Source: Campylorhamphus procurvoides (taxonomy: Eukaryota > Chordata > Aves > Passeriformes > Dendrocolaptidae). Taken from it: a stretch of 64,000 nt of DNA. The notes under the pieces are model-generated. The model saw nothing but the letters and a program-made list of their open reading frames with translations. It had not been told where the DNA came from and made no database searches. Both the position numbers and the translations under genes were made by a program. Every line of letters begins with the position of its first letter. Position 1 is the stretch's first letter. Of this stretch, positions 12,312 to 27,130 are shown one piece after another. The DNA lies in the NCBI GenBank assembly GCA_013396655.1, contig WBMV01000819.1, positions 124,001 to 188,000 on the forward strand, in the 5' to 3' direction.

Positions 12312-15300
12312 CTATATACCACACAGGGGAAAACACAGGCCCTTCACCACATCTGAAAGGAGAACAAGATTGATGAGACAATTATCAAAAGAAAAACTTC
12401 TAGTGAGACAAAGAGCAATTATTAAGGTCTCAAACAACTTCATCATGAGATTAACCACATGCCTATACCTCCACAATAGAAACTGAATGGAGGCTCAGAG
12501 CACTTTTTTAAACACTAAAACTAAGGAAAACTAAGACTGGAAGAGATTTCAGGCTTAGACCTGTTTTCCAGTTTCCATTTCTGCAAAAATGTATCTGCTT
12601 AACTTAAACTACAGTATGAGGGAAAACATAAATAGTGCCTTAGACTGATACTAAAGATGAATCTACATATTTATCAAATAAGCATAGCTGACAGTATCTC
12701 CAGATAAGAGCTGCCAGTGGCGCTTTTCCACTCCTGGTGACCTGAAACATTTGTTTCCGGTGTTTACTCTCATAAGAGCACAGACAAATCCAAATAAAAC
12801 ACCAGCTCTCAAGGCATTGCACCTGTGGGAACAGGATAACTAGTTAGAAACTATTTTTCTCCTGCGTTAGGCCACTAAACTTGCAGATTCATCCTCACAA
12901 GAATCAGAAAACATCCCAAACCAGGTTTCCCATGCAACCATAATATTGGTCCCCTGGGTCAGAGTTCCATAAATTGATATACAGATAAGATATGTAGCAC
13001 AACTGGAGGTCAAAGACACTTGTTAGCTCTGAAACACCTGCATATGGTGCTGATAAACATGCAGCCACATTACGGAAGACCTGAAACCACACACATGAGT
13101 AATTTCCATACTGCAACTCTATCTCTGGACTGCAGTGCAGCCACAGCCTGTGTATTGCATATTCTCTCATTATTTTTCTTATTTTGAAATGCAAGAGTGA
13201 TACAGATACATACTGCTAAAAAACATTACTGGACATGTAAATTAGTCCAAAAATATTTGTTAAGCTTACAAGCTAAAATATGTATCACAGTCAATTCCAA
13301 GAAAGTAAGACTTACTTTCTTTATAGTCACTCTCAAAACAATGAACTAATCACTTGCAGGAAGTAAATATTCAATGTACATTTAATAATATACTGTGAAT
13401 GAGCAACCAGATTTCAAACAGTTCCAAATTTAAGCAGAGTTGCTGAAGACAGTGTACAACTTGTCTCAATCACCACCACAGCAGTGTAGTCAGATTCCAA
13501 ACAAAGCAAAATTAAATTCTGTCAGCCTAACAGAGAGAAACTTCAATGACACTACAACATTCCTTTCAGCAAATAAAGCCGGTATTCCAGTATTGGTAGT
13601 GTTCCTGGAATCCAGCAAGATCTCTGAAGAAAGCAGTTTTCATAGCCAATTAGCATTTAATTTGAAGATTGCAACCTGTAACACGTGAGAGCGTCCATGC
13701 TGTGTCAGATCTGCGGTCCTGCATGTCTGACACTGAAATCAAATGAGCAGGGAAGAACAGAGCACATACAAAGCAATACTTTCACAGGATGTTCTCCTGC
13801 CCTTATAATGCCTTCTGTTACATATTTCCATCAAGTATATCCAAGATGTTAATCTTAAAATAATGATGGATCTACATGCCTCAGTTGGAACTTGTGGTTT
13901 CATAGTATCAGTAACAAGGTAGGCAACTAGTAAACCACGAACGCAGGAAGCAAATTCAGAAACAGAAATGCACAGAGAAGATGTGGTTTCACCATAAAGA
14001 GGAATATGGAATGAGCACAGCATCACACTCACTCTTGAAATGCTGTCAACTTGCTCCTAAAACTGCATGGGCTCTAAATCATATAGAATGCCTTATGCTC
14101 TGAAAACACTATCTACAAACATTAAGAATACTTCAAAATAGAAATAGAATTTGGATTCAGGAGACGAATTCTCAAAATCAAGGCTTCTGTACTCATTCAC
14201 AAAAAACTTTATAACAGGTTATCGATTTGTTAGACAGTGCATCTCAATTTCTGAATGTGAGGCATATAGTAGCTATGTTCCACCTAAATAATGAAATAAA
14301 TCATTCTTAGCTCTCCATCTACACCTTAAATAAAAATTAGACTGTTAAACAATTGACATTTCTGTTAGCATAGGATCTACCTCTGAAATGTACAAGACCA
14401 TGAAACACAAAACACATACTTTATGTACCATTTGTTTACACTAAGCACATATTCAGAAGATTATCTATTTAGGCATTTGATATTACATGTATGCAATATG
14501 AAATAGCAAAATTCATGCTTCCACACAGCTACTGCCAATAATAAACATCAGAAGTGGTACCTTAGGTTAGCCTGTTTATTTCAAAACTGACTTACGAATA
14601 TTGGCCCACTCAAAGCAAAACAGACAGCTCATTTTCAGAAAGGTTTTTCTGCAAAGCATAACTTAAGCTCACATACCTTAAAAATTTTCCTCAAAAAATG
14701 TTCCTTAGTACAGTTTTCCTATGTCAGCAGTTACTTCCTCTGATTTTCACTTTCTGAAATACACTTTTCTTTCCTTTTCTGGGGACTCTGTGAAAGAAAA
14801 ACACATCAAACTTTTTTTTATTATTATTTCAGCATTTTAAAACACATTGCAAAACCTAAATTTAGGTAAGTTGCTTTGCATTTTCAAGTTACTACCAGAA
14901 GATTGATTTTTTTAAAAAAAGGGACAGAGTTCAAGAAAAAGCGTAGGAGCAGACTCCTCAAATGACTGCAAGTAGTAGTACACCATCACTTCATACACAC
15001 AACTTTGAGTGAAGAAATAATTCTGTCTCTACACATAAAAGAGAAGTTTGGTGGTTTTTTTTTTCTTGTTCTTGGAATTTCTTATGACACAGTGTATTGC
15101 AGTTGAAAAATTAGATAAGCTCATTTATTTCTGAACCTCACCCTTGATAAAACAAAAACAGAAACCCATTGAAAGCAAAGGAAAGCATGGAAGGCCAAAG
15201 TCTGTTATATGAAAGACAGTTAGTGGTGAAAGAAAACAAGGGGCCACATGAGAAAGGGCCCAATCAAGACACATAAATTTCTTACATGGTTCTAATTACA

Positions 15301-18300
15301 CCAATATCTAGAACACTAAGAGGTCAGGAAGGATGATTTCAGCACTGAAGTTTCGATATGTAACCCCTGACTGCAATCTTGGCGAAGCAAACTAACACAG
15401 AAGGTTCTCTGAGGATTTATAGTAAGAGAAATGTATATAAAAAATAATCAGAAACAAGGTTTGCATATAGCTTACAGGTGCAAGGTATACTGTACAACCT
15501 GCATCTGAACCCATGTCATATACTCACTCACAATCTCATGCTAGAATGTCCAGCTTTAGATGAAACATTCCATAATAGTTTAGCAACGCCCTTGTAAGAA
15601 AAGACACATGAAGCAAAACTGAAAGACAGACACAGTGCGTAAGGGTAAAGAAAAGAGAACTATTTTCAATGTTCATTATTTAAAACAAAGCTCTGGTCAT
15701 GGACACGTTTCTAAAACCTTATGAAGGGATAGTCTTACTTCATATTCAAGAAAGCATTATTTAGTATTCTTTTCTGGTTACTTAGTGACGTTCTAGAAAC
15801 AAAGAACTGCCTAATATAAATACAAAACTTCCATTCTCCATGACCAAAAATAGAAAAGACTAAGTGATGCTAACACTCAGTCACTGCAAAGGAACAGCAG
15901 CTATGAAAGCAGACACAAAAAGAGAAACAAATGCAGGAGGCTATAAGCATTATAAAATTCACATTTTTATAAACAGATATAAAATCATTGTTTCAAAGTT
16001 GCAAAGCACAAAGGAAAGTCTTCACCAGCAAAAAAATACAAGCAGGAGTAAAACATTAGAGTAAATTTGCCTCTAGTCTTCCCATCACAAATACAAAGCA
16101 GGAGGAAACATCAGAATATCACTGGGCAGGAAAGTAAATCTTAATCCTTGTTCAAATGGGACTCATGAAAGAAGAACACACAGTACCACCAGCACCTGGG
16201 CACATTCAGCTTTCAAGCAGATGTTAAAGAATTGCATGTGGCAAAAAAAAGCCCTTAAGAAAATTCAATTTATTAAACAAAATAACAAATTGGAGCAACT
16301 TAAACATAGACAAGTTGTATCTTCTGCCCACAGACAAGGAGTGAAACTTTTTAAATTTTTTTTCTGTAAGAACTACTCTATCACATATGATAATTTCATT
16401 TGTCAGTATAAAACTAAAATACAAACCCAACTTTTCTTCAGAATTCCAATTACTACTGAATTTTTATCTACGTGCATCTTTTCATTGGCATACAGGTCAA
16501 CAGTAGAATTTAAAACTGGTAATACAAGTTCAGCACTGGTCTAATTGATAGGCATACACTAGCTAGTACATGGAAGCATAATAAAAGTTTTCCAGTGAAC
16601 TGCACAGCCATCTGTCAGAGAGCAACAAAATGTTACAAATTTCTCGCTGCAATTTCTGGGCTCAAACATTGTAAAATCTGATAGTTACAGACAGCTTGCT
16701 ACCCCAATGCAATAATCCACTAGATAATGAAGACATAAAAGACAGAATTATAAGAAGATAAGGATAGAGCAGAGAATCTAGATGACCTATTGTTTCCTGA
16801 AATTACTACCAAGACAGCCAAAGTCATTCCCCCATCAGATCCTCTCCAGACTGAGGATATATAAGGCATTCTCTCATAATGAAGCATCAGATGAGCATTT
16901 AAAAATACCAGTAGTAAAAATTCACCCATCAGATGCTATTGAGCCAAAGTGATACCAACCAGTACCAACTGGTACCAACTATTAAATTGCCAAACTATTA
17001 ATTCTGAAAAGCTTAGGCTTAAGATGACCTAAGTAAAGAGGAATGGAGAGTGGAAAATCTATCAAATCTTTTCAGAGCTGACAAGGCAATTGCTGGAAGC
17101 ACAACAAAAACAGTTTGACTTTGATAGTGGACAAGGAATCATATCTAATAATCTGTAGACTAGAATATGGTGAAAAAAAAACAAACGCAGCTTTTGTAGA
17201 GGTAAATCATAATTTGCAACTTGAAAATTCCTTCAAAGGAATCAAGGATCCTGAGGAAAAAGGTGTTGGGAGAGGTAGTGAACAAACCAAGAAGTTTCTG
17301 CTGATATCTCTGATAGAAAGCAGTTAGAGAACTGAAGACCTTGCAGGGTAAGATTTAAGAGACAAAGACTGAGAGGCAAGAGAGCCAGAACCTGTGCCAG
17401 GGCTTGTGCTGCTCTTCAGAATGGTCACCTGCCTATCTGTCATTTCATACGCATCCACGCTTCACACAAAATTAATATGATCTATCAAAACGGACAGATC
17501 ATTAAAAAATTTGCAGAACCTCAGAACACCGAGCAACAAGCATAGAAAACAGCATATGAACTCACATATCAATAAATGCAACATCATACACTGGCGCAAG
17601 TTATTCAATGCCACTAACAGGAAATGTTCTAGTAGTCTCTGAAAATACACCTTCAAAAACATTTGTTCAGTGCTTTGAAGTGGTCAGGATAGAAACCGTC
17701 CAGATTATTAGACTTTAATGCAGTGAAGGGAGAACATAACCCATTCTCACACTGCTGGTAACATTCATGGTTTTCCTATATATTCAAATACTCCTACCTC
17801 ATGAAAAACATAAAACACCCAAAAAATATAGGTAATATTGATCATGGAGCAGCTTCCACACAAAGAAAGTAAAAAGAATTTTTTAGTTCACAAAATAGGC
17901 AAGTATGATGGGTGCAGACCAAAGTACACAGAAAAGAAAAAAATCATTATCCCACAAAGTGACAAGGTATGTCAGATGCCTGAAGTGTTTCCCAGAAGAA
18001 CTTAATGAAATTTTATGAAGTTGCTCTTTAGTACTTCTCTGCCTATGCAACAACTAAATGAGGTAATTCAATGCCTAAGGACATTTCTAAGACCACAAAA
18101 CAAACAGGTACAAAAATTATTATAAAAGTTCATTAAAAAACCAGACCTTTAGAACAGCAGAAGTTCCATCTCAACAAGTACTGGATTTTATGTGGTTCAG
18201 TACGAACATCCTCAAACAGTGACCTCTCTCTCTCTTACCCCTGCAGCTGCATGAAGACCATACTTTACCCCAGCACCTCCCGCAGCTGTATTCTTATTAA

Positions 18301-21300
18301 AAACACATGCAAATAAGAAGCAGTGAGATCCACCAAAGAATAAAGGCTAAAAAAAAAAACAACAAACAAACCAGAAAACAGCTCTCACACATGCAGATGG
18401 TAGTAATAGACATTACAGAAGTCAGTCACTAACAATCAAGTGTAAGGCTTATTATAATCTACAGACACCATCTAATTCTTTCGCCTTCCACCAAAAAAAC
18501 CCACATATATATACCTATCACACAAATATTTTTGTTGAGACTTAGTTTTGTCAGACCATCTGATTTAGTACTCCTCTGCCATCAGCATTAGGCAAAACCT
18601 TCTCGATGACCAAACCTCACCTTGCCTGCTCCATAACTGGAGGTATATACCTTCAGGTATAGAAAGAGGAGACTAGCCATTTCTCTGCAACATGAATATG
18701 CTAATTTTTGACTAAGCAATTCTAGTTCTTTCAATCTTTTAATATTTTCTAGAGCACTGCTATCCTCCAGTTGGTCCCCATCTTCCTCAGAGTTCAGAAG
18801 CTAAAACAGCAGGGACCTACCAACTCTGACTAGAGCAGAGGGATTACTTCAAATTACCTTTGACCAGCTTGCCCAAGCACTTTAATGTCTGCCCAACCAC
18901 ACGATACTGTACCTTTCTGTCTTTATTAACCTAAAACTCCATGCTCTTCTCCACAGAACTGCAAGCTTCCCTGTTTCCTCCCCATCTCATATCCATGCAG
19001 TCCGGCCTACAGACAGCCAGGGAACTTTCATGCTCACTGACACCTGCTTTGTTCCAGATGACATCTCCCATTTGCCAGCATTATTCTAAATAGTAATCTC
19101 ATGCTCCACCACACCTGCAGCTGTCTGCTACTGCCCTGGTAACTTTCTCAGCATGCTCTTTATCATCTCAGGCCGCTTGTGAAAAAAAGCATGAAAAGGA
19201 AAGAGTTGGCAATTGGTAGTGAACCACGCAGCAAGTGTTTTTTAGGTGCAGCTAGTCAATCAGTTTTGCTTCCACACTGCAGAAGTTTTTACCTCACAGG
19301 TAAACAGCAAGGCTGATTGAATCTCTCCAGACATAAGAGTACAAGAAGGTGAAGGCAGATTCAGGCTAGGAAGAGAGGAGCCAGGCTAGCTGCCAGAAGT
19401 CAGACCTTGCCACCATGACTCAAGACGAAGTGCTGTTGTCTTGTTAACTCCGAAAAAGGTGGTGCAGCATACAAAGTAAGTCACACACATGCTCTCTCCT
19501 TCCAAAGGATAAATGCATGTAGTTTCTTTATACCTTTCATGTGCTTAGATGTAAGAGCTTTCCTTCCTCCATTTTTCCACGAACTGAACTGTGCTTAAAT
19601 TAAGTTCCAGGATGCAAGGAAAGCCAAAGAAAAGCACGGCCTCAATAGAGAGTTCCTGACCAACGAATTTTCACTGAACCCTCAACTCCGCAGTGTTGCA
19701 ACCTTTATGTCCACAATAGCTCTTAACTACAAAATTCCACTGAGAAGTAAAAGGCTGATAAAAATTACTCTCATGTGGCAGGCACTGTGCATTACTATCT
19801 GCAACCCTGTTAACAAAGTCCAACAGCTGAAGAACCAGACTGTTCTAGAATTACAAAGGAGCATACAATGCTAAAATGTCCAAAAGTTGGCAAAAATTGA
19901 AAACAAAATAAAACCCACACACATCAGTGACTCAAGCCTGCTTCAAGTTCATATTATATAGTGCATTAAAGCAAAAGACAACCGAAGTATTGCATTTTCA
20001 AGAGGTTTCTTGTCTTAGATGAACAGTGAAGGCAGAAACAACCTCTAGGAAAAGTGGTGGCAAGAGTCAAACATTAAAAAGCACTGGTAGTAACCATGTT
20101 GACTAATGAGCTACTCTATGCACAGTTAAGTTATTTACTTGTGGATTTCTTTCATTCAATTAGATGCCAACTTCTCTAGTTTGAGGGTAGGAAGTAATCT
20201 TCCTCATATGAAAAAAACCAAACCAAACCTCTGAAGAAAGTGTTTCATATGTTGATACCCATCTGTCCTGAAACAAATACATGGCAAATCAGAATGAACA
20301 CACACACAAAACCCAAGTGCAAACCCTCAATCCCAAGGCCACCTTCACAAGTATCTCTCTGGGGAAAACCAGAGGGAAGAAGACTCACACAGTACTGAGT
20401 GTCTCTCATCATCACAAAGCAGCACCTAAAACTCCTCTTTGGAAAGATTTCAGAACCCAAAACTCATCTAGCTGCTGCCATTGCACATTTCAATCAAGAA
20501 TACTACTAGAAGCTTCTACCAGAAGCTCTGCATTAGCTCTCAAGATTTAAGGACAGCCATAGAAAAAGATAAATCCACAGGATGTGAACCACTTAAGTGT
20601 CTAGAGGTAGTTTAATTTCTTCTTATGGCCCAACAGCAGCCAGAATTTCTCACTTCAGACAAAACAATTAGATAACAAATCTGCCATTAGTCTGTAATAA
20701 ATGGCAATACTGGTCTCCTCAGGAGAAACATAATCTAGTTCCAAGTATTTATTGCTCTTTGAATTTCTTTTCAAGGAGCAATCAGGATGTTTCCTCTTCT
20801 TTCCCCTTCATTAAAGTAATTACATCCTTCTGGTTCATTAAATCCTCTACTTAGCTAACTCATTGTTCATTCAGTCTTCTCGAGGTCACTTATTTCCTTG
20901 GCACCACTGTATCACATTTAACGTAGTTTGATTACACAGCATTTTGTACCGAAAACCTGGTCACGAGGAACACAGGTCCATGAGAGACCTGTCCCTTCCC
21001 AACAGCTGATATTCCAGGCTGTTACACCACAGGAAATATAACATATCATGTGGTTCAGGGAGAGGTGTTGCCTCAAGCCTTTGTTTGCTGTTCCTGAACT
21101 GAACAACTTTTCCTTCCCATGCTCCACATCCTAAAAGTTACTGCGATTACTCTCCCTTTAAATGGAATAGTTACTTTCACTTTAGAGTCACCAGAAAGGC
21201 AGATGACTGAACTATGCATTTGTACCTTCTTAAACACTTTAAGGGTGCAGTAAATTTTAATACACATATTCTACAAATATATACAGTGCTAACTTTTTAA

Positions 21301-24300
21301 GATACATGAAGAAATCTACCCTATCTTTTTTACATTCAGAGAATTTTGTTTGGGTATCATCAGCCTTCCTAGTTATAAAAAATACTCCTTCTGAGGGGTA
21401 TTATTCTCATTTGAAGATGTATAAATGGATCAAGCTTTAATGAATGAATGTGATAACAAACAGTTAAAAAGTCATGGATGTTTGATCTTCCAGGTGTCTG
21501 GACAAGTGGTACTGAAGTGCACAGGTGAAAAAAAAATCCATGTTTGGATTCTTCAGATGGAAATTTATTTGCATACATAAGAGTCAGCCTACGTGACTTT
21601 TATTGAAATAGATTATTATTTTACCCCCCAGCTTTTCATTCTGTATCTAAAAATTATTCCTTCCAGACATTACACCAAGCAGCCAACACATCATTTAAAA
21701 GTACAATATTCTTCATAACATAGCACCATCCATGAATATTCTCCAGAAACAAAAATGTTAAGGATGATAATAATGTTTGTATTGTAGGCAAGGGTTATTT
21801 AGCTCCCCCAGAATTCTTGTCTTTCTGTACTCTGAGACAGTTGAAGGGAATTTGACTGACTTCATCTTTAAAGCTGAAATCCCAGCTCCACCTGTGAAAA
21901 ATTCTGTAGAGGGACACAAGCCATATTACAGTAATAAACAAATGTTAACAACTATCTGCTTAATCACTGCTTTGGAAATGGCAGCTCCCACCCCCTGGAA
22001 AGCTGACTATCCACATCCACCCTGCTAATCCCTGCATCTCCACTTAAGGCTCCTCAAACCAGGTTTGGGTGACTTTGGTGATGAAATACCAGAGGACAAG
22101 AAATTATTGTGTTCCTGTCCACCAGACTGATTTTTTGCACAAGGTATGCACCGCACGCGTCATGCAAACATGAAGCTTTAAGACACAAGGCATATAGGGA
22201 TAGGATACCTCTGGAAGACTGTTCTGTGAAGGACACAAATCTGCTGCAGTGTGAAGCACAGCCTGGAGAAAACTATTCCATGAGCAGAGGGTGGGTTTCC
22301 CTTCAGAAGGGACCAGCTGGCCCCAGAGATGCAGAGCTAGAAAGCACACAGCATAGAAAACTACAAGGCCATGGAGGAAGACAACGACTGAATCCAACTG
22401 AGATTTGACCTCAGTAAGAATGGAATGTAATTATCTTCTGATATTAAAAAAAAAATAATTTAGATACTTGAGATAATCTAGATGCCAGTTACATTTGTTA
22501 AAATAATAGCTTCAGCTTTACTCAACACATTCACTGACAAGAGATTTTCCACTTCAGTTTCAACATTCACCTACTGCAAAAACTAGAGCTGGGTATTAAA
22601 TGGACTTCCTCTATCTTTGTTACAGACCCTTTAAATTCTTTGCTTTTTCAGATGCACACTTCAATTGCAAACATTTTTTTTCTGTATTTGGCAAATCAGG
22701 CATTTTCTTTTATCTGGCGAACTTCAATTATCACATCTGCTGAAATGGTAAACAACTATATTATGGAAATTACAGAAGAGGTACTCTCCTTGGGAGGAAA
22801 CGCACCCTTCACAGAACCAACATACAACAGATATACCAACAATAAACAAGTATCTGTTTTTCTGATTCCATGTTTATTGTCTCCTAATCAGTAAAAAGCT
22901 GCTGCAAAGTTGTATGATTTTCCTTAATACTGGCTACAAAAGCAATTCTCAAGTTTTGCTGAAGGGATAGCATCTTTGATTTGAAAATACCATTTTTTAC
23001 AGTGCTTAAGCTGTCATTTTTTTAAACTTAACCACTTCACTTGACTGTACCCCTTACCTGTAATACCTGAAATTTACTTGGAATACAAAAAATGTGGGGT
23101 GTTATTTTACACTCATGAACATGTCAAAGCAGAAGCCACAACTAGAAAGTCAGATGCTATCTGAAAGACACCCAAAACATTAAAGCAAGCTTTAGCATAA
23201 CTCAAAAAAGCTGAATTTTAACAAACACAGTCACAGTACACTACACTGCACAGATTTTAACAACTTTATACAATTTAACAGCAGATAGAACAAGCTTTAT
23301 GTGTTCAAAGATTGTGGTTTATCCTACAATCCTACTCTTACTTGTTTGTAGGTTCACTGGGGTGAATTTTGTGATTTACTAGCCAAGCAGCTAACAACCT
23401 CCACCAGCTGAGCCAGTATTAATATGTTATTTTCCTGAGCATAACAGTATCAAATATTCAATAAAATTATTCCTGCCTTATTAAATAACCATTAAACTTA
23501 CGTCCTTTCCAACTCTGTTTTGTACTGAGAAATATAAGTTAAAACTGCCACTCTCAATTCAAACAGCAGACACTACAAATGTTTTGATGAACCATGTAAG
23601 TTACAATATGCTGCCAGTGTATGAAATAAGATTTTTCCAAGTTTTCTAAAGCAAAAAGTTAGACATAAACACAGCTGGTAAAAAGCAGCAAAGCTGACAA
23701 ACCAAGCACTGAAATTAAGAGAGTCAAAAAAATGAGGATCAAAACCCAAATGCCACCCTCTTTGGAATATGCATTATGTGACTGAGCAATTATTTTCACA
23801 GTACTTTTCTCCATAAATGCCCAACTCATTTATTAGAGAGGATGGAGAGATCCGAGTATGAGTCAGCATTCTGTCAGAGGGGGTCATCTTCACGACCCTT
23901 TCAGGCTTCTTGCTGGAATTGCATGTCTCCCCGTTACTAAACAGGCAACTTCAGGGAACAAAGAGCTTGTGATTAATGCACTTTAATACTATTCTGGATT
24001 TTACTTCTGCTTCTGGCAAAGAGTGCTTACACAATATGCAACAATTCACAAACTTTTCACTGTCTTAATGATGGTAGTTTAGTTTTATGCTTAATTTCTT
24101 AATGTCTCAGCTTCTCATGTTGAAATAAATCACTTTCAAAATCATAGTATGAAGAGGCTGTGAGACCCTTAAGATCAAGTGGTGACAACTCCGAGCTGTC
24201 TTCAGACCAAGACTTGACCATCATATAGAAAAATGACTAATACATGAAAAACTATGAAGTAGTTACTAAGTATTTTCTTACTAGCACTTAATAAGACAGT

Positions 24301-27130
24301 GTTGCAAATGGACTACAGTATTGTGCAAGCAACACTGTCCAGCATACCTACATACAGATTAATAGTACACACACAGTGGGCTCATTTCTACCTCAACAGT
24401 TAAAAGTTTCATGTGATTGCCTTAATAAGAGAGCTACGTCACAGAAACGTCTCACAGGATGCAATTCCTGCTGTTGCTCCACATTCACCCTGTCAAAAGT
24501 GCCAGGGAAAGACTTGGTCCAAGCACCAACTCTCTCCCCTAAGCAGAAAGTAAGAATAACTGTATCAGAAAGCCTAACAAAATATCCTTTTTGCTCAAGG
24601 TGTGAGTCCACAGCATAAACAAGGTTCTAAAAAGCCAACTAGGACATTAGAAAGATAGCAATTCTGACAAACCCATACAATTAGCCAGAAATCAGTCACT
24701 GAAGCACAGTAAAGTTCCAAGTATAGAGGGTTGTCTACACAAACTTCTGTGATACATCTCTATATTGTGAGTAGGTTGGTAAGAAACCCAGATATGAAAA
24801 AGAAAGTTTAAAATTGTAAGTGGTTAAACTACCTGGTAGTTTCTTTCTAGGGTAGAAGGTAACAATGCAAAGGAGGCTGGTTATGACAGAGCAAAGAGCA
24901 ATCTGAGATCCAAAATAGAATGATGTCCTGAAGAACAGTTCACTCAGCTTAAAACCAGCATTAACTCCTAATTCATTGGGAGTAAAACTGTAATCAGTTT
25001 TCTTCATCATCAGGGAAACACACACTACTGATTACATTAAAAACTAAACTTGACTCTGTATTTAAACTTGCAGGAAGAAATAGAAAAAAATTACAGTCAT
25101 GCTCTTAAATATGGTTTCATGCTGCAAGATGACAGCAATCAAAACCCTCCATCCAATGAAGTTGTCCTACAAAAGAAAAAAAAATAAATCTCAACACACA
25201 CACACACACACACAAAGAAAGCCATTTCAGAAGCACTCTTGCTGCTTTTAAAGAATTCTTACCAAAACTTCCTATGCACTGCATGCGGCCACACACACAG
25301 CTCTTAAAAAGAGACGTAACTGTCTTTTCTCAAACCCTGGAAACAAAGCTATCAATTCCACTGATCCACTACTAAGACAAAGTTTCCAAAATAAACCTTT
25401 TCAAAGAAATACTACAATTACCTAATGCAAATATTGCACAGCAGAAACTTTCTGCACAGTATTTTAGGCCCTTTAAATCCCTAATAAAATGATGTATATT
25501 GAACAATAGCGAGACTATCTCCACTGTACAATAAACCTTTCCTTCAAGTTTCCAAAATCCATTTTTATAAGTCAAATACATCAACACTATAATTAGGACA
25601 ATACTAAGTGGACAGTTTTATCTTAGGCTAAGAGCATACATGCAGTTTACTTCCTGCTGGAATGAATTTAGGCTTGCCTCTCTTCTGTTGCTGCTTCTCT
25701 TCTCCTCCCCCCACTTCCCCCCTAGAAAAAGAATCTCTTTTCCTTTTCCTAGACCCACTTCCCACACACTGAAAAGAACTCCTCCCTGTGAAGTGATGAC
25801 CTCATGCTCCTAGCCCATCTCCTTGTATGGAGCAACTCCGGGCTTGCCGCCAGCGTTCTCCGCCTTCAGCCTGACACGGCAACATACCTTCCTTCACTCT
25901 GCTGCTTCCCAGCTGAGGGAACATCCCATCGAGGACAGGCAAACAGGGCAGGGAGAACGGGTCTCCTCATGGACAAAGAACAGGCCCACTGGATGCCTGC
26001 CCCACACTAGTGTCTGGCACAAACCTACTTCGTGTCACCAAAGCACCACTGCTCTCCACTGCAGGAAGAGCCACATTGAACTAAGAACATTTGCAAGTAT
26101 GAAAATATGTCACCCAACTGCAGTGTGACCCCCACGTACCCAAACCATTCTTTCTGTTATTCTCTTGGTTAAATCTCTTTAATCCAGTGAAACAAATGTC
26201 ACCTCTCCTTCCCTCCCAATGAAGACCTATCTTATCTTTGTATCACTCTAAAGTTCCTCAGACCCCTCTATGGCCTGTCTTTACTTTCAAGTACCAGAAT
26301 TATTTCTACATGATCACTGTATTTCACTGGCAATACAAACACCAAGCGATGACAGACCTCCCTCTGAAAGATTCAGCTGTGACATGAAGTGACAGCAGTA
26401 GAAAATCAGGAATGGAATCAGGAGATGGATAACTTAGCTTTTGCTCAGTTAATGAGTAACTTTGCACATACAAGACTTGATATTCCCCTTCAAAGAAAAT
26501 CTCCAAAGCCCAACTCTTCTGGGGCTAACATTCCACATGTGTATATTTTAAAGTTGTAGCAGGACTGGCAATTTCTGTCAACACATGGAAAAGGAGTTTA
26601 TAGAAGGACACAACATACACCGGTGTCACCATCAATAATCATTACTGTAACTGAACCTAGAATGTGTTCATCATTTGCAATTTACTTTGGTTGTGAATGT
26701 CCCACCTCCTTTCCAAAGAGTAGCACACCCAGTATACTGTATCACCAATTTCTTTGCCATATATTATTTAGCAGATAAAAGTAACCTAGAATAATACCCC
26801 ATACGTTTTTTTGTTCAAAAAGTTTCACATGTCACCCAGGGGGCTTTTTCGTATTGCAACTTCTCAAAGCAACCTGCATCAGAATTCAGCACAGCATCAA
26901 AGACTCTTTGAGTTTCAAAGCAGGGAAAAGTTATTACACCGACTTGAAAAGCAACAATGTCCTCCCTCAATGCAAAAACAACTCAGCTCATTTAAAACTC
27001 TAACAAAACCCAAGGTGCTCCCAAGGGCTGTGCCACTTCCAGACCTGTATGCCGACATGGACTTAAACCAAACACACTCCAACACAAGAAGGGATGTTTA
27101 AGGGTCTTCTACGTACTTGATCCTCAAACA
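12312..27130 (-). other. FER: Presumed FER 5' intron(s); no coding sequence found
   Basis: About 15 kb between the first coding exon and the CpG-rich block. The acceptor upstream of the FER ATG implies that transcription starts further right, so most or all of this should be 5' intron, possibly with one or more short noncoding exons that cannot be recognised from sequence alone. Open frames are all under 110 codons and none resembles a known protein. Locally richer in C+G are 18.5-19.2 kb, 21.9-22.4 kb and 25.7-26.1 kb; the last begins with a pyrimidine-rich run (25676-25760). There is a CA microsatellite at 25194-25214. Confidence 0.6.
25194..25214. repeat. (AC)10 microsatellite
   Basis: An uninterrupted run of ten AC dinucleotides inside the presumed FER 5' intron, likely length-polymorphic. 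Confidence 0.95.

Noticed and set aside
16940..16980. Short ACCAACTGGTACCAACT-like duplication
   Set aside because: Only about three imperfect copies over 40 bases; too short to call a tandem repeat.
25676..26128. Pyrimidine-rich run followed by a GC-richer stretch as an alternative FER promoter
   Set aside because: CpG dinucleotides are few here compared with 27131-27566, and no first-exon signal stands out.
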